A stretch of DNA of 64,000 bases from Magnolia sinica (taxonomy: Eukaryota > Streptophyta > Magnoliopsida > Magnoliales > Magnoliaceae), in assembly GCF_029962835.1 (NCBI RefSeq), contig NC_080579.1:81175959-81239958 (forward strand), given 5' to 3'. This document shows positions 1-10,149 of this stretch, piece after piece. Numbering within the stretch: position 1 is the first letter of the stretch; every line of letters begins with the position of its first letter. The position numbers and the translations under genes were made by a program. The notes beneath the pieces were generated by a model. The model was not told the DNA's origin. It did not search any database and worked only from the letters and a program-made list of their open reading frames with translations.

Positions 1-1402
1 CGCTCGCAGGCGTCACTCCAAATAAACTCTGCGCCCTTCCGGGTCAACCTGGTCAACGGGGCTGCGATACGAGAGAAGCTCTCAATAAAACGCCGGTAGT
101 AGCCCGCTAAACCAAGGAAACTACGGATCTCGGACGCAGTCGTGGGCTGGCCCCACTGACGCACTGCCTCAACCTTCGAGGGGTCCACTGCGACACCCTC
201 CCTCGTCACCACGTGACCGAGGAACTTCACCTCCTCCTGCCAAAACTCGCACTTCTCCAGCTTCGCATACAACTGGTGTGCGCGGAGGGTCTGCAACGTA
301 ACCTCCAAATGCTGCTCATGCTCCTCACGAGTCCTCGAATAAATCAGAATGTCGTCGATGAAGACTACAACAAACTGATCGAGATACGGACGGAAGACCT
401 CGTTCATCAACTGCATGAACACTGCTGGTGCATTGGTCAGTCCGAAGGACATGACTTGAAACTCGAAATGACCATAACGCGTCCTGAATGCTGTCTTCGG
501 AATGTCCTCCTCTCGGACCCGAATCTGATGATAACCGGAACGCAAGTCAATCTTCGAAAAGAACTGTGCACCCTGCAGCTGATCGAACAAATCATCAATC
601 CTTGGGAGCGGGTACTTGTTCTTGATCGTGACCTTGTTGAGCTCGCGGTAATCTACGCAGAGCCTCAACGAGCCATCCTTCTTCACGAAGAGTACCGGCG
701 CTCCCCACGGCGAACTACTCGGACGGATAAAGCCTAACTCACGCAACTCGTCCAACTGTTTCTGCAGTTCCCGCAACTCCAACGGGGCCATGCGATACGG
801 GGCCTTCGAATAGGCGCAGTACCGAGCACGAGATCAATCTGAAACTCGGTGAGTCGACGAGGCGGTAATCCCGGAATCTCTTGAAACACATCGGGAAAAT
901 CGCAAACCACAGGCAACTGGTCGACACTCACCGCTATGGGCTCCTCTATGGCACACGACATCAAACAAGACAGCAGCTCTCCTCTGGGCTCAGCAATGAA
1001 CTGGAACTGCGGCACGCTAGGTATACAAAACGTGACTGTCCTCGCGGAACAATCCAATATGGCGTGGTACTCGGCAAGCCAATCCATGCCCAGGATGACA
1101 TCGAACTCGGACATAGGCAAAGCAAACAGATCGGCAGGCAAAAACATATCCCCAACCAAAACGGGGCAAGACGAGCAAAATCGGCCCAACACTGCAGTCT
1201 TCCCCAAGGGAGTTGATACAGTCAACCCCTCACGAGCAGACTCCAATGGCAAACCAGACGATCGGCAAAAACTCTCGGCTACAAAAGAATGCGATGCACC
1301 AGAATCAAACAACACACGTGCAATGCATGCAGATACTGGAAGTATACCCTCAACGACTCCTCCAGATGACTGAGGATCTCGTGGCCGCATAGAATCGAGC
1401 AC
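1..1402 (-). pseudogene. Ty3/gypsy pol fragment (protease + reverse transcriptase), frameshifted, runs off the left edge
   Basis: Read on the minus strand, the aspartic protease region lies at 1402 to about 815, with the active-site stretch LFDSGASHSF and the downstream ILGMDWL motif. Reverse transcriptase follows from about 815 to base 1. It shows [52 protein letters not shown] and the catalytic FIDDIL, and stays open to the window edge. Protease and RT are in different frames: at about 815-820, just before the usual 'KAPYRMAP' stretch, one base appears to be missing. In this family protease, RT, RNase H and integrase form one polyprotein that copies and integrates the element. The motif style suits a chromovirus of the Tekay/Del type. 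RNase H, integrase and any chromodomain would lie left of the window. The element is probably not autonomous. Confidence 0.93.
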
Positions 1403-1448
1403 CGAGTCGGCTGGGAGGTGCTGTCCCTCTCGAGCGTCTGCCGCTGCG

Positions 1449-2682
1449 TCAGGCCGAGGCGGTCAGCTGCCTCTCGCTGCTGGCTCGAGGCCGTGTGCCG
1501 TTGCTCGCCGAGGTGGTCTCGGTGGTGGAGGCCGCTGCCGCTGCGCGTGGGGGCCTCGCCTGCCGCTGTGGGGGTCTCTCTGGCTGCCGCGGCGGTGGAG
1601 GCCGCTGTGGACCTCTCTGCTTCTGGGGGCGGAGACACTCCCACATACGGTGTCCTGCCGCACCGCACCTAAAACAAGTGCCAGTGAACTGTCTCGGAGG
1701 TGGTGCTGGAGGTGCTGCTGGCGCTCGGAAGGCTGGGCGACCTGTGCGCCTCTGCTGAGGTCGACCCTGCTGCGTATCACTGGAAGAAGCCTGCCTCTTC
1801 CGGTCTCTCCTCTGACCGCGATCAGACTGAGAACCGTCCCACTCAGCCTCAAAAATCTGGGCCTTCCGCACCACTTCCTCAAAGGTAGGGAGCTCATGCC
1901 CAATAACACGGCCTCGAAGACCGTAACGCAAGCCGCCCTCAAATCGACGGGCTCTCCGCTCCTCATCATCCACTAAATAAGGTGCAAATCGGGACAGTGC
2001 TACAAAACGAGCGGCATACTGAGCCACTGTCATATCGCCCTGCACCAAGGCCTCAAACTCCAACGCTCGCTGACGTCGGATGTGATCAGGAAAATACTGT
2101 CGGTCAAACCGATCCACGAAATCCTCCCAAGTCCATATAAAATCAGCGCCCGCTGCTCGGGAGACTGACGCCCACCAGTGCTCAGCCTCACCATAGAGGA
2201 GGAATATGGCTAATCGGACTCGCCGCTCGGTCGCGCATCCCATCGTCTCAAATATCTTCTCTACGTCGGCGCGCCATCTCTCAGCCACGGTCGGGTCTGG
2301 CTCACCCTGGAAATGCGGGGGATCGAGGCGTCGGAACTCTCGAAGGAGGGCACTCGAGCGCTCCTGCTCTGCCTGTGCTGGAGAAACGACTGGGGGTCTG
2401 CCCTGCCCCTGAAGTGCGGCCGTCACAGCCTGCAGCATCTGCTGTAGCTGGGAAGCACTCACAGATACGGTCAGCTCCGCACCGGTCTCTGGTGGAGGAG
2501 ATGTACCCATAGGCCGGGCAGCATGAATCCCTGGTAGATGAGTGGCATCCTCAGGCTGGGCAGTAGGGATCTCGGGGTGGTGAAGCAGGAATCGTAGGTG
2601 GTAGTGCGAGAACCGCAGGTGGCGGAGCCGGAGTCTCAGGTGGTGGTGCAGGAGTCGATTGGGTCACTCTCTTGCGCGCCAT
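1449..2682 (-). pseudogene. Ty3/gypsy gag with CCHC zinc knuckle, frameshifted near its N terminus
   Basis: A 353-codon open frame (2510 to 1449) carries the plant gypsy Gag core: HFQGEPDP, AERWRADVEKIF, YGEAEHWWAS, then FDRQYFPDHIRRQ and MTVAQYAARF. It ends with the zinc knuckle CFRCGAAGHRMWEC in a Pro/Arg-rich tail. Gag coats the element RNA in virus-like particles. The likely original start is the ATG at 2682-2680 (MARKRVTQ), 160 nt inside the primer-binding site. It lies in another frame, and a stop plus a frameshift falls around 2540-2580, so the present frame opens at an internal Met. The downstream protease is in yet another frame, although this clade usually has a fused gag-pol. The strong shadow frames here reflect the high GC content. 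Confidence 0.9.
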
Positions 2683-2841
2683 GTCCTATAGGAAAGAGCG
2701 AAGGTGCCTAATTAACTTTGAAAACTCTCGGAGGCACGCTCGTTAAGGGTCGGTAATAAAAGATCGCTAGGCTATCTGAACTTAGGACTTAAATCATTCA
2801 TAGCAGACATGTAATGTTGTTTTTGGTTATTCCCGAGTTAT

Positions 2842-2853
2842 GCTCTGATACCA
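2842..2853 (-). promoter_or_regulatory. Primer-binding site (initiator tRNA-Met type) of the gypsy element
   Basis: On the minus strand this reads TGGTATCAGAGC, the complement of the 3' end of plant initiator tRNA-Met. It is the standard priming site for minus-strand DNA synthesis in many plant LTR retrotransposons. It lies 5 nt inside the LTR that begins at 2859, which fixes both the orientation and the LTR boundary. Confidence 0.92.
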
Positions 2854-4104
2854 ACTTCTGTCACGCCCCAAACTCAGAAACCGGGCTCACAAAATTCCTG
2901 ATCCCCGAATCCGGCGCCGACAGCCTCCGTAAAACCCCATTCTCGGCTCCCAGCGCCCATTCGCCAGGTTCCTATCCTGGGATGCTACAAGGAGGATTTT
3001 CAACATCAGTTCAATTAGTAATAAGCATAACCAAAGGCATAACCCACAAACAACAACCAAAAACTCCATCACATTTCCACTATAATCAAAAACTTTACAA
3101 GTACAATGAGCATAAGGGAAATACAATGAAGATAAACCAAAAGCTCCAAAAGAAGATCAGCTACGCGCCCAAGCCTCAGCGCTGCTGCGAACCAACGTCA
3201 CCTGCACGCAACGGTCGTGCATAAGCTTATAGAAAGCTTAGAGGGTCGTGAAAGTGTATGCTCAAGGTGGTAATGTAGCTATGCAGTATCAGAGTAATGC
3301 GGAACATGCTGATGAATGCTAAGAATCCCACAAGCCGTACTAAGGCCATGCGGTGCAAAGAATGATGTCGGCCATACCAAGGCCATGCAATGCGAAATGC
3401 AAGTCAAGCATACAAATCCTCATCTAAGTCCACATGTCAATACGGCTCAAATCTGGAATATCACCGGGGTCTAGTACACTCCAAGCCAGATTGCCGCCCC
3501 ACCGCGCGCAATTAGGTGAGTGGAAAAGACCTCACTATCCGCCTGCCAATATCGGGCTCGGCTCGTCAATAGCGGACCCATTCCTCGAGCTGGTCAGACT
3601 CAGCCTAGCATTGCCCCCTACTCTCGGGCGGGTAAGGCCGCACCCCCTTCCAACCGACCACGACACAGTGGAAAGCGCAACCGTCTGGTAATCGGCACCC
3701 AGCGCTCATGCATCCACTCGGTCTAGACGTTGGAGCAACCTCCTGGTACCATAAGGGTTTAGGGACTTTCACCCAGGGATATCTATCGCACCCCATGTAG
3801 AACAGTATTTCCGGTATCCAATCCTGCCAACCACGATACGTCTGTGGAGGCTACGGCCCTGATGTCGCTAGGGCATACAGTAACCATATCACATAATGCG
3901 AATGCATGAATCACACTGTCCAGTCATGCAACAATCCTGCGCGTATCGTGCGCTCATGTAGGGCAACACCCCCTGTACGGGAGCCCCTAAACCATCTGCC
4001 CGAAGGCATATGCTATGATCAGGCATTTCTCATATCAAGCATACGTATGATGCATATGATTATGAATCATGGAATTAAACATGTTATATGGGATGGATGC
4101 TAAT

Positions 4105-4680
4105 CATAACAAAGATGGGCCTAGACGGCCTACACATCAGACGTACGAGCCTAACAATGGGCCCTAGGGAAAGTCATAATGCGGACATTTAACCACACTA
4201 TATTTGCAATGTGGACGTCAAACCACCATTGCTCCCAAGGCATAGCCCTGACGTAAACATCATTACATAAATCATATTGGGACTGCACATTGCAATGAAC
4301 CTTAGGTATAACTCATTGGGCCTTCAATACATCAAATGGGCCGTATCATATGGGCCTCATGTTCATCAAGCGAGCCACAACAATGGGCCACACCAATGGG
4401 CCTTATGTGCATTGCAATGGGCCATAACCCGTGGGCCTTAGAATGCATTAAATGGGCCTAATCTTACGGCCTTATATGTATCAAATGGGCCTCGCCAGTT
4501 GGGCCCCATACATGCATCAAATGGGCCTCAACCCATTAGCCCCATTACCTCTTAATGGGCCCCAACCCATGGACCTTACATAGACATCAAAGTGGGCCTC
4601 AATCATGGGCCACAAGCAAATTGAGGTAGGCCTCACCTATATATCAAGGTGGGCCTCAATCACGGGTCTCAACTTTAGTA
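4105..4680. repeat. TGGGCC-rich irregular repeat tract inside the gypsy LTR
   Basis: About eighteen copies of ATGGGCC/GTGGGCC or close variants, spaced roughly 20-40 bp apart with linkers such as 'CATCAA' and 'CATTGCA'. A related tract sits at the equivalent place in the solo LTR (about 48465-48850). GGCCCA/TGGGCC matches plant site II / UP1 promoter elements recognised by TCP-type factors; a role here is inference only. Confidence 0.7.
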
Positions 4681-4737
4681 AAAATATATAAATATATAAT
4701 ATACAATATATATATACATAATACATATAATATCATA

Positions 4738-4750
4738 TGAAATATAATAT

Positions 4751-4788
<38 letters not shown>

Positions 4789-4798
4789 TACACACACT
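4738..4798. repeat. Compound (TA)n-(CA)n microsatellite in the LTR
   Basis: An uninterrupted TA run passes directly into a CA run within the gypsy LTR. At the corresponding place the solo LTR has a TA-rich run (49265-49320), so the position is prone to dinucleotide expansion in this family. Confidence 0.85.
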
Positions 4799-6860
4799 CA
4801 CGCATCACAATGGGCTCCACGCCATCATCACAGTGGGCCCACACAATCATCACAGTGGGCTCCATGTGGGGCCCACCATAATGTTTATATTTCATCCAAC
4901 CCGTTGATGAGGTCCCATGGGCCCAGATGAAGGGTGAAAACAAATTTCACCCTGATCCAAAACTTCTGTTGGCCCGATAATGATGCCTCTTATAATAGAT
5001 ATTTCTTTCTTTGTATTCTGAAACACTTCTTACCAAGACTATGATAACACTTGTAACTTCATTGGATTATCACCGTGTCTCAACCTTAGTGTCTCAACCT
5101 TAAGATCATGGGCTGGATCCTAGCTTATCTATTGAAGCACACGATTGCACGAAATTGGTATTGAAAACTGACAAATGATGGTGTCTTTATTTTATTTTTA
5201 TTTTTTCTTTTCTTTTTAAATGACTAGTTCTCTTGGTCTTACTTTTGCTTAGATTTACATTACGACAGTCAAAACAAGCCCAATATTGGGCCTGTTTCAG
5301 TGTATAGAAGTGATAGAGGATGTTTCAATGGTATGCCCACTGTTTGCCGTGTCATGGCCCGCCTGGGAGTCTGATTGGTCTCATCTTCTGGCTCAACGCC
5401 TAAAACCATCTTGGGAAAGGAATGAACGGCATGGATTTAATACATACATCAAGGTGGGGCCTACATGAGTGGGCCACCCAAAGCCTTGAACCAAGCTAGC
5501 ATTTGTGTTTTCCCAATTAAACGTCCAGCGTCTAAAGACGCTGGACAGTCTGCCATACAAGGTGGCCTGCTCATGTGGGCCACCACTGATGAATGGTGTG
5601 GGTAGTACACATATAAGGTGGGCCCCACTTAAATAAAATACATACTACATGGTGGGGTCCATTCAAGCGGCCCACATAACCTCATTAACATAAAAAAATA
5701 AATAAATAAAATAAAAGGGAGAGAGATAGAGAGTGAGACCGTGTGATGGAGGGACCCCGGCACTATGGGCCCTCCCTTGCACTAAATCATACATCAAGTG
5801 GGTCCCATTACATGTGGGCCTATTAAATTAAAATTCAACGGTAGAGATCCCTTCTCCACTAAATCAGACGGTCTAGATGACCCTAAATATGCAAGAAAGT
5901 AAACATCATGATGGGGTCCATGGAGAATGGCCCCATCATGGAATGATCATGATGATCCAAGTGGGCCATTGGCCACATCATAGGGTCCAAAGTGAGATCC
6001 GAACCATTGATCGGTTGGCCTCACTTGGCCCATCTTAAAAACATCAAAAACTATCCTATCCAAACACCCACCGCTTGATCTTCTTGCTCCCTTGGCTTCC
6101 TTAGTTCCTTGTGCTCCTCTTTGATGGAGGAAGATGAGAAATGGATGGTTGAGATGAGAGATGAAGGGATGGAAAAGGTGGGCCTCACAAATGCAATTTT
6201 CTCACCATGGGAGGACCATACGTATGAATTTTGCTATGGGAGAGTTTGAAATGAGAGAGAGACTTGTAAGGGAGAGAGAGAGAGAGAGTGATGGGTGATG
6301 GAGTGATGGGGGATGGTTTGGGTTGAAAAATTGTAAAAAGGGGGTATGGTTGATGTTGAAAATGGAAAAAGAGGAGTGGTGAGGTGGAAAGAGGGTAGAC
6401 TTTTGAAAAAGGTGAAGATGGGTTGTTGTACTTGAGGTATGGGATGCTTTAATGGTTGATTGATGAGACTAATTGTAGAGATTCCCTCGAAATCCGCAAC
6501 GCGCGGTGTTTCTTCAAAATAAACGCTGATCGGCATCTTCTTGCCTGGGTATCGGTTCGGTGCGCAAGTCACGGCGTTGGAACCGCGGCGACGACGCGGT
6601 CGCTATGATATAACTTTCAGACCAAGCCGACGTCGGTGCCCGAGACCTGGCTTAGGATCGTGCGCAAACACCGAATATGGTGCGAAGGTTGCCGAAATTT
6701 GACCGGAAGGACCGCGGAAGCTAACGGAACAGTACAGATTAGGACACGGGTCTTACAATAAATAAACCAACCCAACTTGGGACAACGGATGCTATTTATA
6801 TGTTATTTGTATTTAAATATAAAATAAATGCTAAAGAAATTCATAGAAAATTTTGATATT

Positions 6861-7600
6861 TGTTGGATTTTTTCAAAATAAGAAAAAAAAATGTTGGGTT
6901 TGTTCAAACTTATGAAGGAAAATGTAGGAGAAGAGTTGTAGATTTTGGTGATTATTGGTGACCATTCATTTGTGAATGGTGATGCCTCTTAGTAAATGGA
7001 GCATCCTTTGAATTCTAAATGATGATGAAAGAATGTCATAAATGGTAGTGAGATACTTTGTTGAAAAGACACCATGGAAGAATATGTATTTCTATTAAAA
7101 TGATCTTAAAGCAACCCTTATGACTCTATATAAACCCATCCTTGGGTCAATCCAATCATAATAACATTTCTAACAATCTTCTCTCCTTCAATCCGTATCA
7201 CAATAACAATTCCAACAATGTTCTCTCCTTCCACTTCTTAATTTTCCTTTTTTACAGTATTTCAAGCACTAAACTGTAAATAGTTTTTTCAAGCAGTAAA
7301 CTGCAGACAATGTTCAAGGGATAAGTTGCAACAACATAGAAGTTAGAGGTGTATACTGTAAGAGCGTGTTCGGGGTACAATTTTGCAGTTTTGCAGGCGA
7401 AAGCCCATATTATTTAATTTTGGAGAAGAGGCATATTGTATCCTAGAGGTGAATTTATTGTAACCATCTTACAAACTGGTTTAATTACTAGTAGGGTGTG
7501 AATATCGTCTTAAAGATAGTGACATCATAACATGCCTTAAGCTTATCTTTAAAAGATTGTTTTCTTATCTTTCCACCTCAACTCTTACAAACTTATAGCG
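6861..7600 (+). repeat. 5' LTR of copia-1
   Basis: It begins TGTTGGATTTTTTC and aligns along its length with 20243-20990, for example GACCATTCATTTGTGAATGGTG, TAAATGGAGCATCCTTTGAATTC and GGGTCAATCC. A TATA-like CTATATAAACCC lies at about 7125. The 3' boundary is approximate. The following GATATCATGGCC may be a decayed initiator tRNA-Met primer site. Confidence 0.82.
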
Positions 7601-7605
7601 ATATC

Positions 7606-8440
7606 ATGGCCTCTTATATGGGTGATCCCGACTTTATCTGAATAAAACCGTTCGACGGTTCAAATTTTCTTCAAGGCAATCGAGCGTACATATCTCACTC
7701 ACATCACTCAAGTTGAATCACATGCTTACTCAAGATCCTCCTTTACCACCATCTAACAATGATACGTCGAAACAAATTCAAAAGTGACAAGATTGAGAGT
7801 ATAACAACTACCTATACAAAGGTTATATTTTCAACACTCTTTCTGACTCGTTGTACGCTATTTACTATCAAAAGAAGACCGCTGAGGATTTGTGGCAACC
7901 GTTGCTCGCTAAATACACATTAGAGGACAAAGGCAACAAAAAATTCCTTCTAAAGACAAAAATAAAATAAAATAAAATAAAATAAAATTCATTTTAAGTC
8001 ATTTTTAGAATTCAAAATGTTGGATGAAAAAACTGTCTTTAATTAAGTCCTTAAATTACAGGTCATCATCCAACAGATTATTGCCAATAGCACAATCTCA
8101 ACGAATCCTTCCAAGTATCCATCATTATAGCTAAACTTTCACCTAAATGGAAGGATACTGGAAAATCTCTAAAATAGAAAAATAAGAAAATGTCTTTAGA
8201 GGATTTTCTAATGTTTCTTCGAATAGAAGAAGAATTTAGACTCCGTGACAAAAAGAAAAAACAACAGGAGGCCTTAGATAACACAAATATAGTCAAGAAT
8301 AATGTGAATTGGGAATTAGAGAAGCCACCTTTCTACAAAGATGATCGGCTCAGACCTAATAACCAAGGGTTCAAAAAGAACACGTTCAAAAAGGGTACAT
8401 GTTGTTTTTTGCAAAATCCCCAACCTCTTTAAGAAAGACT
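7606..8440 (+). pseudogene. copia-1 gag remnant
   Basis: Conceptual translation gives a copia Gag with stops: PFDGSNFL near the start, then LYAIYYQKKTAEDLW, LLAKYTLED and, from 8190, a block with LRIEEEFRLRDKKKK before a basic tail. The zinc knuckle expected near the end is degraded: GTCCFLQN replaces the normal C-x2-C-x4-H-x4-C. Gag would package the element RNA. Around 7965-7990 there is an (AAAAT)n run inside the gene. Confidence 0.8.
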
Positions 8441-8644
8441 GTTGAAAATACAAAAAGAAAATGAAAGAAAAGAAATGACAAGTCAAAATGACAGACAACA
8501 TGAATCTTACAGCCATCGTCTTTAAAATTAACATGATGAATGTGGATGTTGAATGGTGGGTAAACTAGCTCTACCAGACATGTTTGCAGAAATCACAATA
8601 TGTAAAATTCCTACGAAATAGTGGGGAATAATTAAAAACTATAT

Positions 8645-9207
8645 ATGAAAAATACATTTACATCTAAGGTTGTAAGAAAATGGAATGTACTGCTTAAGCT
8701 AACTTCGGAAAAAGTCATTACTTTTAATAGCGTGTTACATATACCAGATATTAGAAGGAATTTTATATCAACTAGTTTATTGACTAAGTTTAGTTTCAGA
8801 CTCCTATTTGAATCTGATAAACTAGTTGTGTCTAAAAATATGGTATATGTGAAGAAGGACTATGTATCCATTGGAATGTTCAAGCTGAACTTTATGTATA
8901 AAAAATTTTCTTACATTTATATGCTTGATTCATATGATGTTTGACATATTTGATTAGGGCATATTAGTTACCATAGTATGAATAATGTCTAATCTTAATA
9001 TAATTCCTAAGTACATAAAACCTAATGATAAATACAGTATTTATATACAATCCAAAATAACTAGGAAACCGTTTCCTAGGGTGAAAAGAGAATCATAACT
9101 CCTATACCTAGTTCATAGTAACATATGTGAGATGATCAGTCTAATAATAAGAGAGGAAAATGAGTATTCCATAACCTTTATATACGATTTCCCCCGTTAT
9201 ACCCTAG
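8645..9207 (+). pseudogene. copia-1 protease end / GAG-pre-integrase remnant
   Basis: The open part at 8645-8944 contains VLHIPDIRRNFISTSLL and FESDKLVVSKN, the typical stretch between copia protease and integrase. Degraded continuation gives LGHISYHSMN, NIIPKYIKPND, ITRKPFPRVKRES and, at the end, SITFIYDFPRYTLVY, which is the start of the integrase core. The frame is cut at 9207 by an inserted solo LTR and resumes at 9907. Confidence 0.85.
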
Positions 9208-9212
9208 TATAC

Positions 9213-9906
9213 TGACGTAAGGATGGACGTGATGAGGTCGAGCACCATCTTCCTCAAGGATAACTACTTTAAATACACAGAGTTTCTCTGGACTCCTCAT
9301 AGATATTCCTTGAATCCACGAGAGAAGAAAATAAAAAATAATTACTAATAATTTTGAAAATAAATTGATTGATAATAAAAATGAGTTTGCAATCCTTTAA
9401 ATAGTGATGTCAATCCTAGGAAGAAGTTTCAAAATCAAACTCCAACTCAAACTCTCTAAAATTGTGACTTACTATAAATAGTAAACTTACTATTTATAAA
9501 TGGTCATGATTTCTACTAGACTTCATGGTTTTCAGCCAAAAATAGTAAGTGTCCAATTTTGCCTAACCATATTGTTCCCCTAATTTTTCTAAGCCCTTAT
9601 TATGTTGGGCACGACTCCTAAAACTCAATGGATCAAAAGTTATGGTCGAACTAAAACTTACTATAAGTAGTAAAAACGAAAATAAAATGGATTTTCGACC
9701 GCCGATCTAATGGAATCTTGCAAATTCGGCATGGGCTAAAGTAGCTTCTCCTATCCCAAAATCATATATGATACATCAAATAACTCATTCCAGTTTGTGA
9801 GATGTGCATGTTTTAAGGTTTTGACAATCCAGATCACTTCCGCCTCCAATCGGGCCTTCTCTGGTCTATCTTAGCCATGAAATTGTCCACGATCCGCTCT
9901 ACATCA
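9213..9906. mobile_element. Solo LTR (family S) inserted in copia-1 integrase
   Basis: The block starts TGACGTAAGGATGGACGTG and ends CCGCTCTACATCA, so it has TG...CA termini. It is flanked on both sides by TATAC (9208-9212 and 9907-9911), a perfect 5-bp target duplication. Integrase coding resumes immediately afterwards. Two relatives occur at about 40580-41245 and 55531-56134. Their shared landmarks are GTGATGAGGTCGA-like near the left end and CTCTACATCA at the right. No internal element is seen, so it is a solo LTR. Its superfamily and sense strand are not determined. Confidence 0.88.
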
Positions 9907-10149
9907 TATACATATTGAAGAATAAAGATAAGGTATTACAAAAATTCAAGATATATAAGATAGAAGTGTAGAACCAGTTACACTAAAAGATTAAAAGAAC
10001 TAGTTAGAATGAAAGATTAAAATTTTAAGATTGAACAAGGAAGGAAAATATTTATCCTTAGAATTCTCAAAGTTTTGCAAAACTCATGGTGTAATTCACG
10101 AAATTATAGTTTTCTATTCACCCCAACAAAATGGGGGTAACATAATAAT
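9907..10149 (+). pseudogene. copia-1 integrase core fragment
   Basis: After the TATAC repeat the frame continues with LKNKDKVLQKFKIYKIEV and reaches THGVIHEIIVFYSPQQNG, the conserved end of the copia integrase core. It stops at the CAACAAAATGG codons, where the RT-less element is inserted. The next integrase codons appear at about 17650. Confidence 0.87.

Larger units (their letters stand above)
2859..6757 (-). repeat. 5' LTR of the gypsy element (3.9 kb)
   Basis: The LTR runs from TGTCACGCCCC (next to the PBS) to GGGTCTTACA, giving TG...CA ends on either strand. It is supported by a second near-full copy at 47203-51018 and the start of a third at 63316. At 3.9 kb it is long for an LTR; Tekay/Del-type chromoviruses are among those with long LTRs. 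Inside are a TGGGCC-rich tract (4105-4680), TA/CA microsatellites (4738-4798), a stretch resembling the palindromic MITE family (about 4800-4980) and GA-rich runs (5718-5735, 6270-6290). Short frames inside, such as 6234-6572, are low-complexity and look non-coding. The right flank begins ATAAA; the matching 3' LTR is left of the window. Confidence 0.9.

Noticed and set aside
213..737. 174-codon plus-strand frame
   Set aside because: It is the antisense shadow of the gypsy RT, which reads cleanly on the minus strand with RT motifs.
881..1373. Two overlapping plus-strand frames of 111 and 145 codons
   Set aside because: Antisense to the gypsy protease; no recognisable protein.
2842..2853. Possible tRNA gene at the tRNA-like word
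   Set aside because: It is the retrotransposon primer-binding site; no cloverleaf surrounds it. I saw no tRNA or rRNA gene in the window.
6234..6572. 112-codon minus-strand frame in the LTR, with a partial counterpart at 50354-50797
   Set aside because: Low-complexity Ser/Pro/Leu composition from GA-rich DNA. The two LTRs do not keep the same frame.
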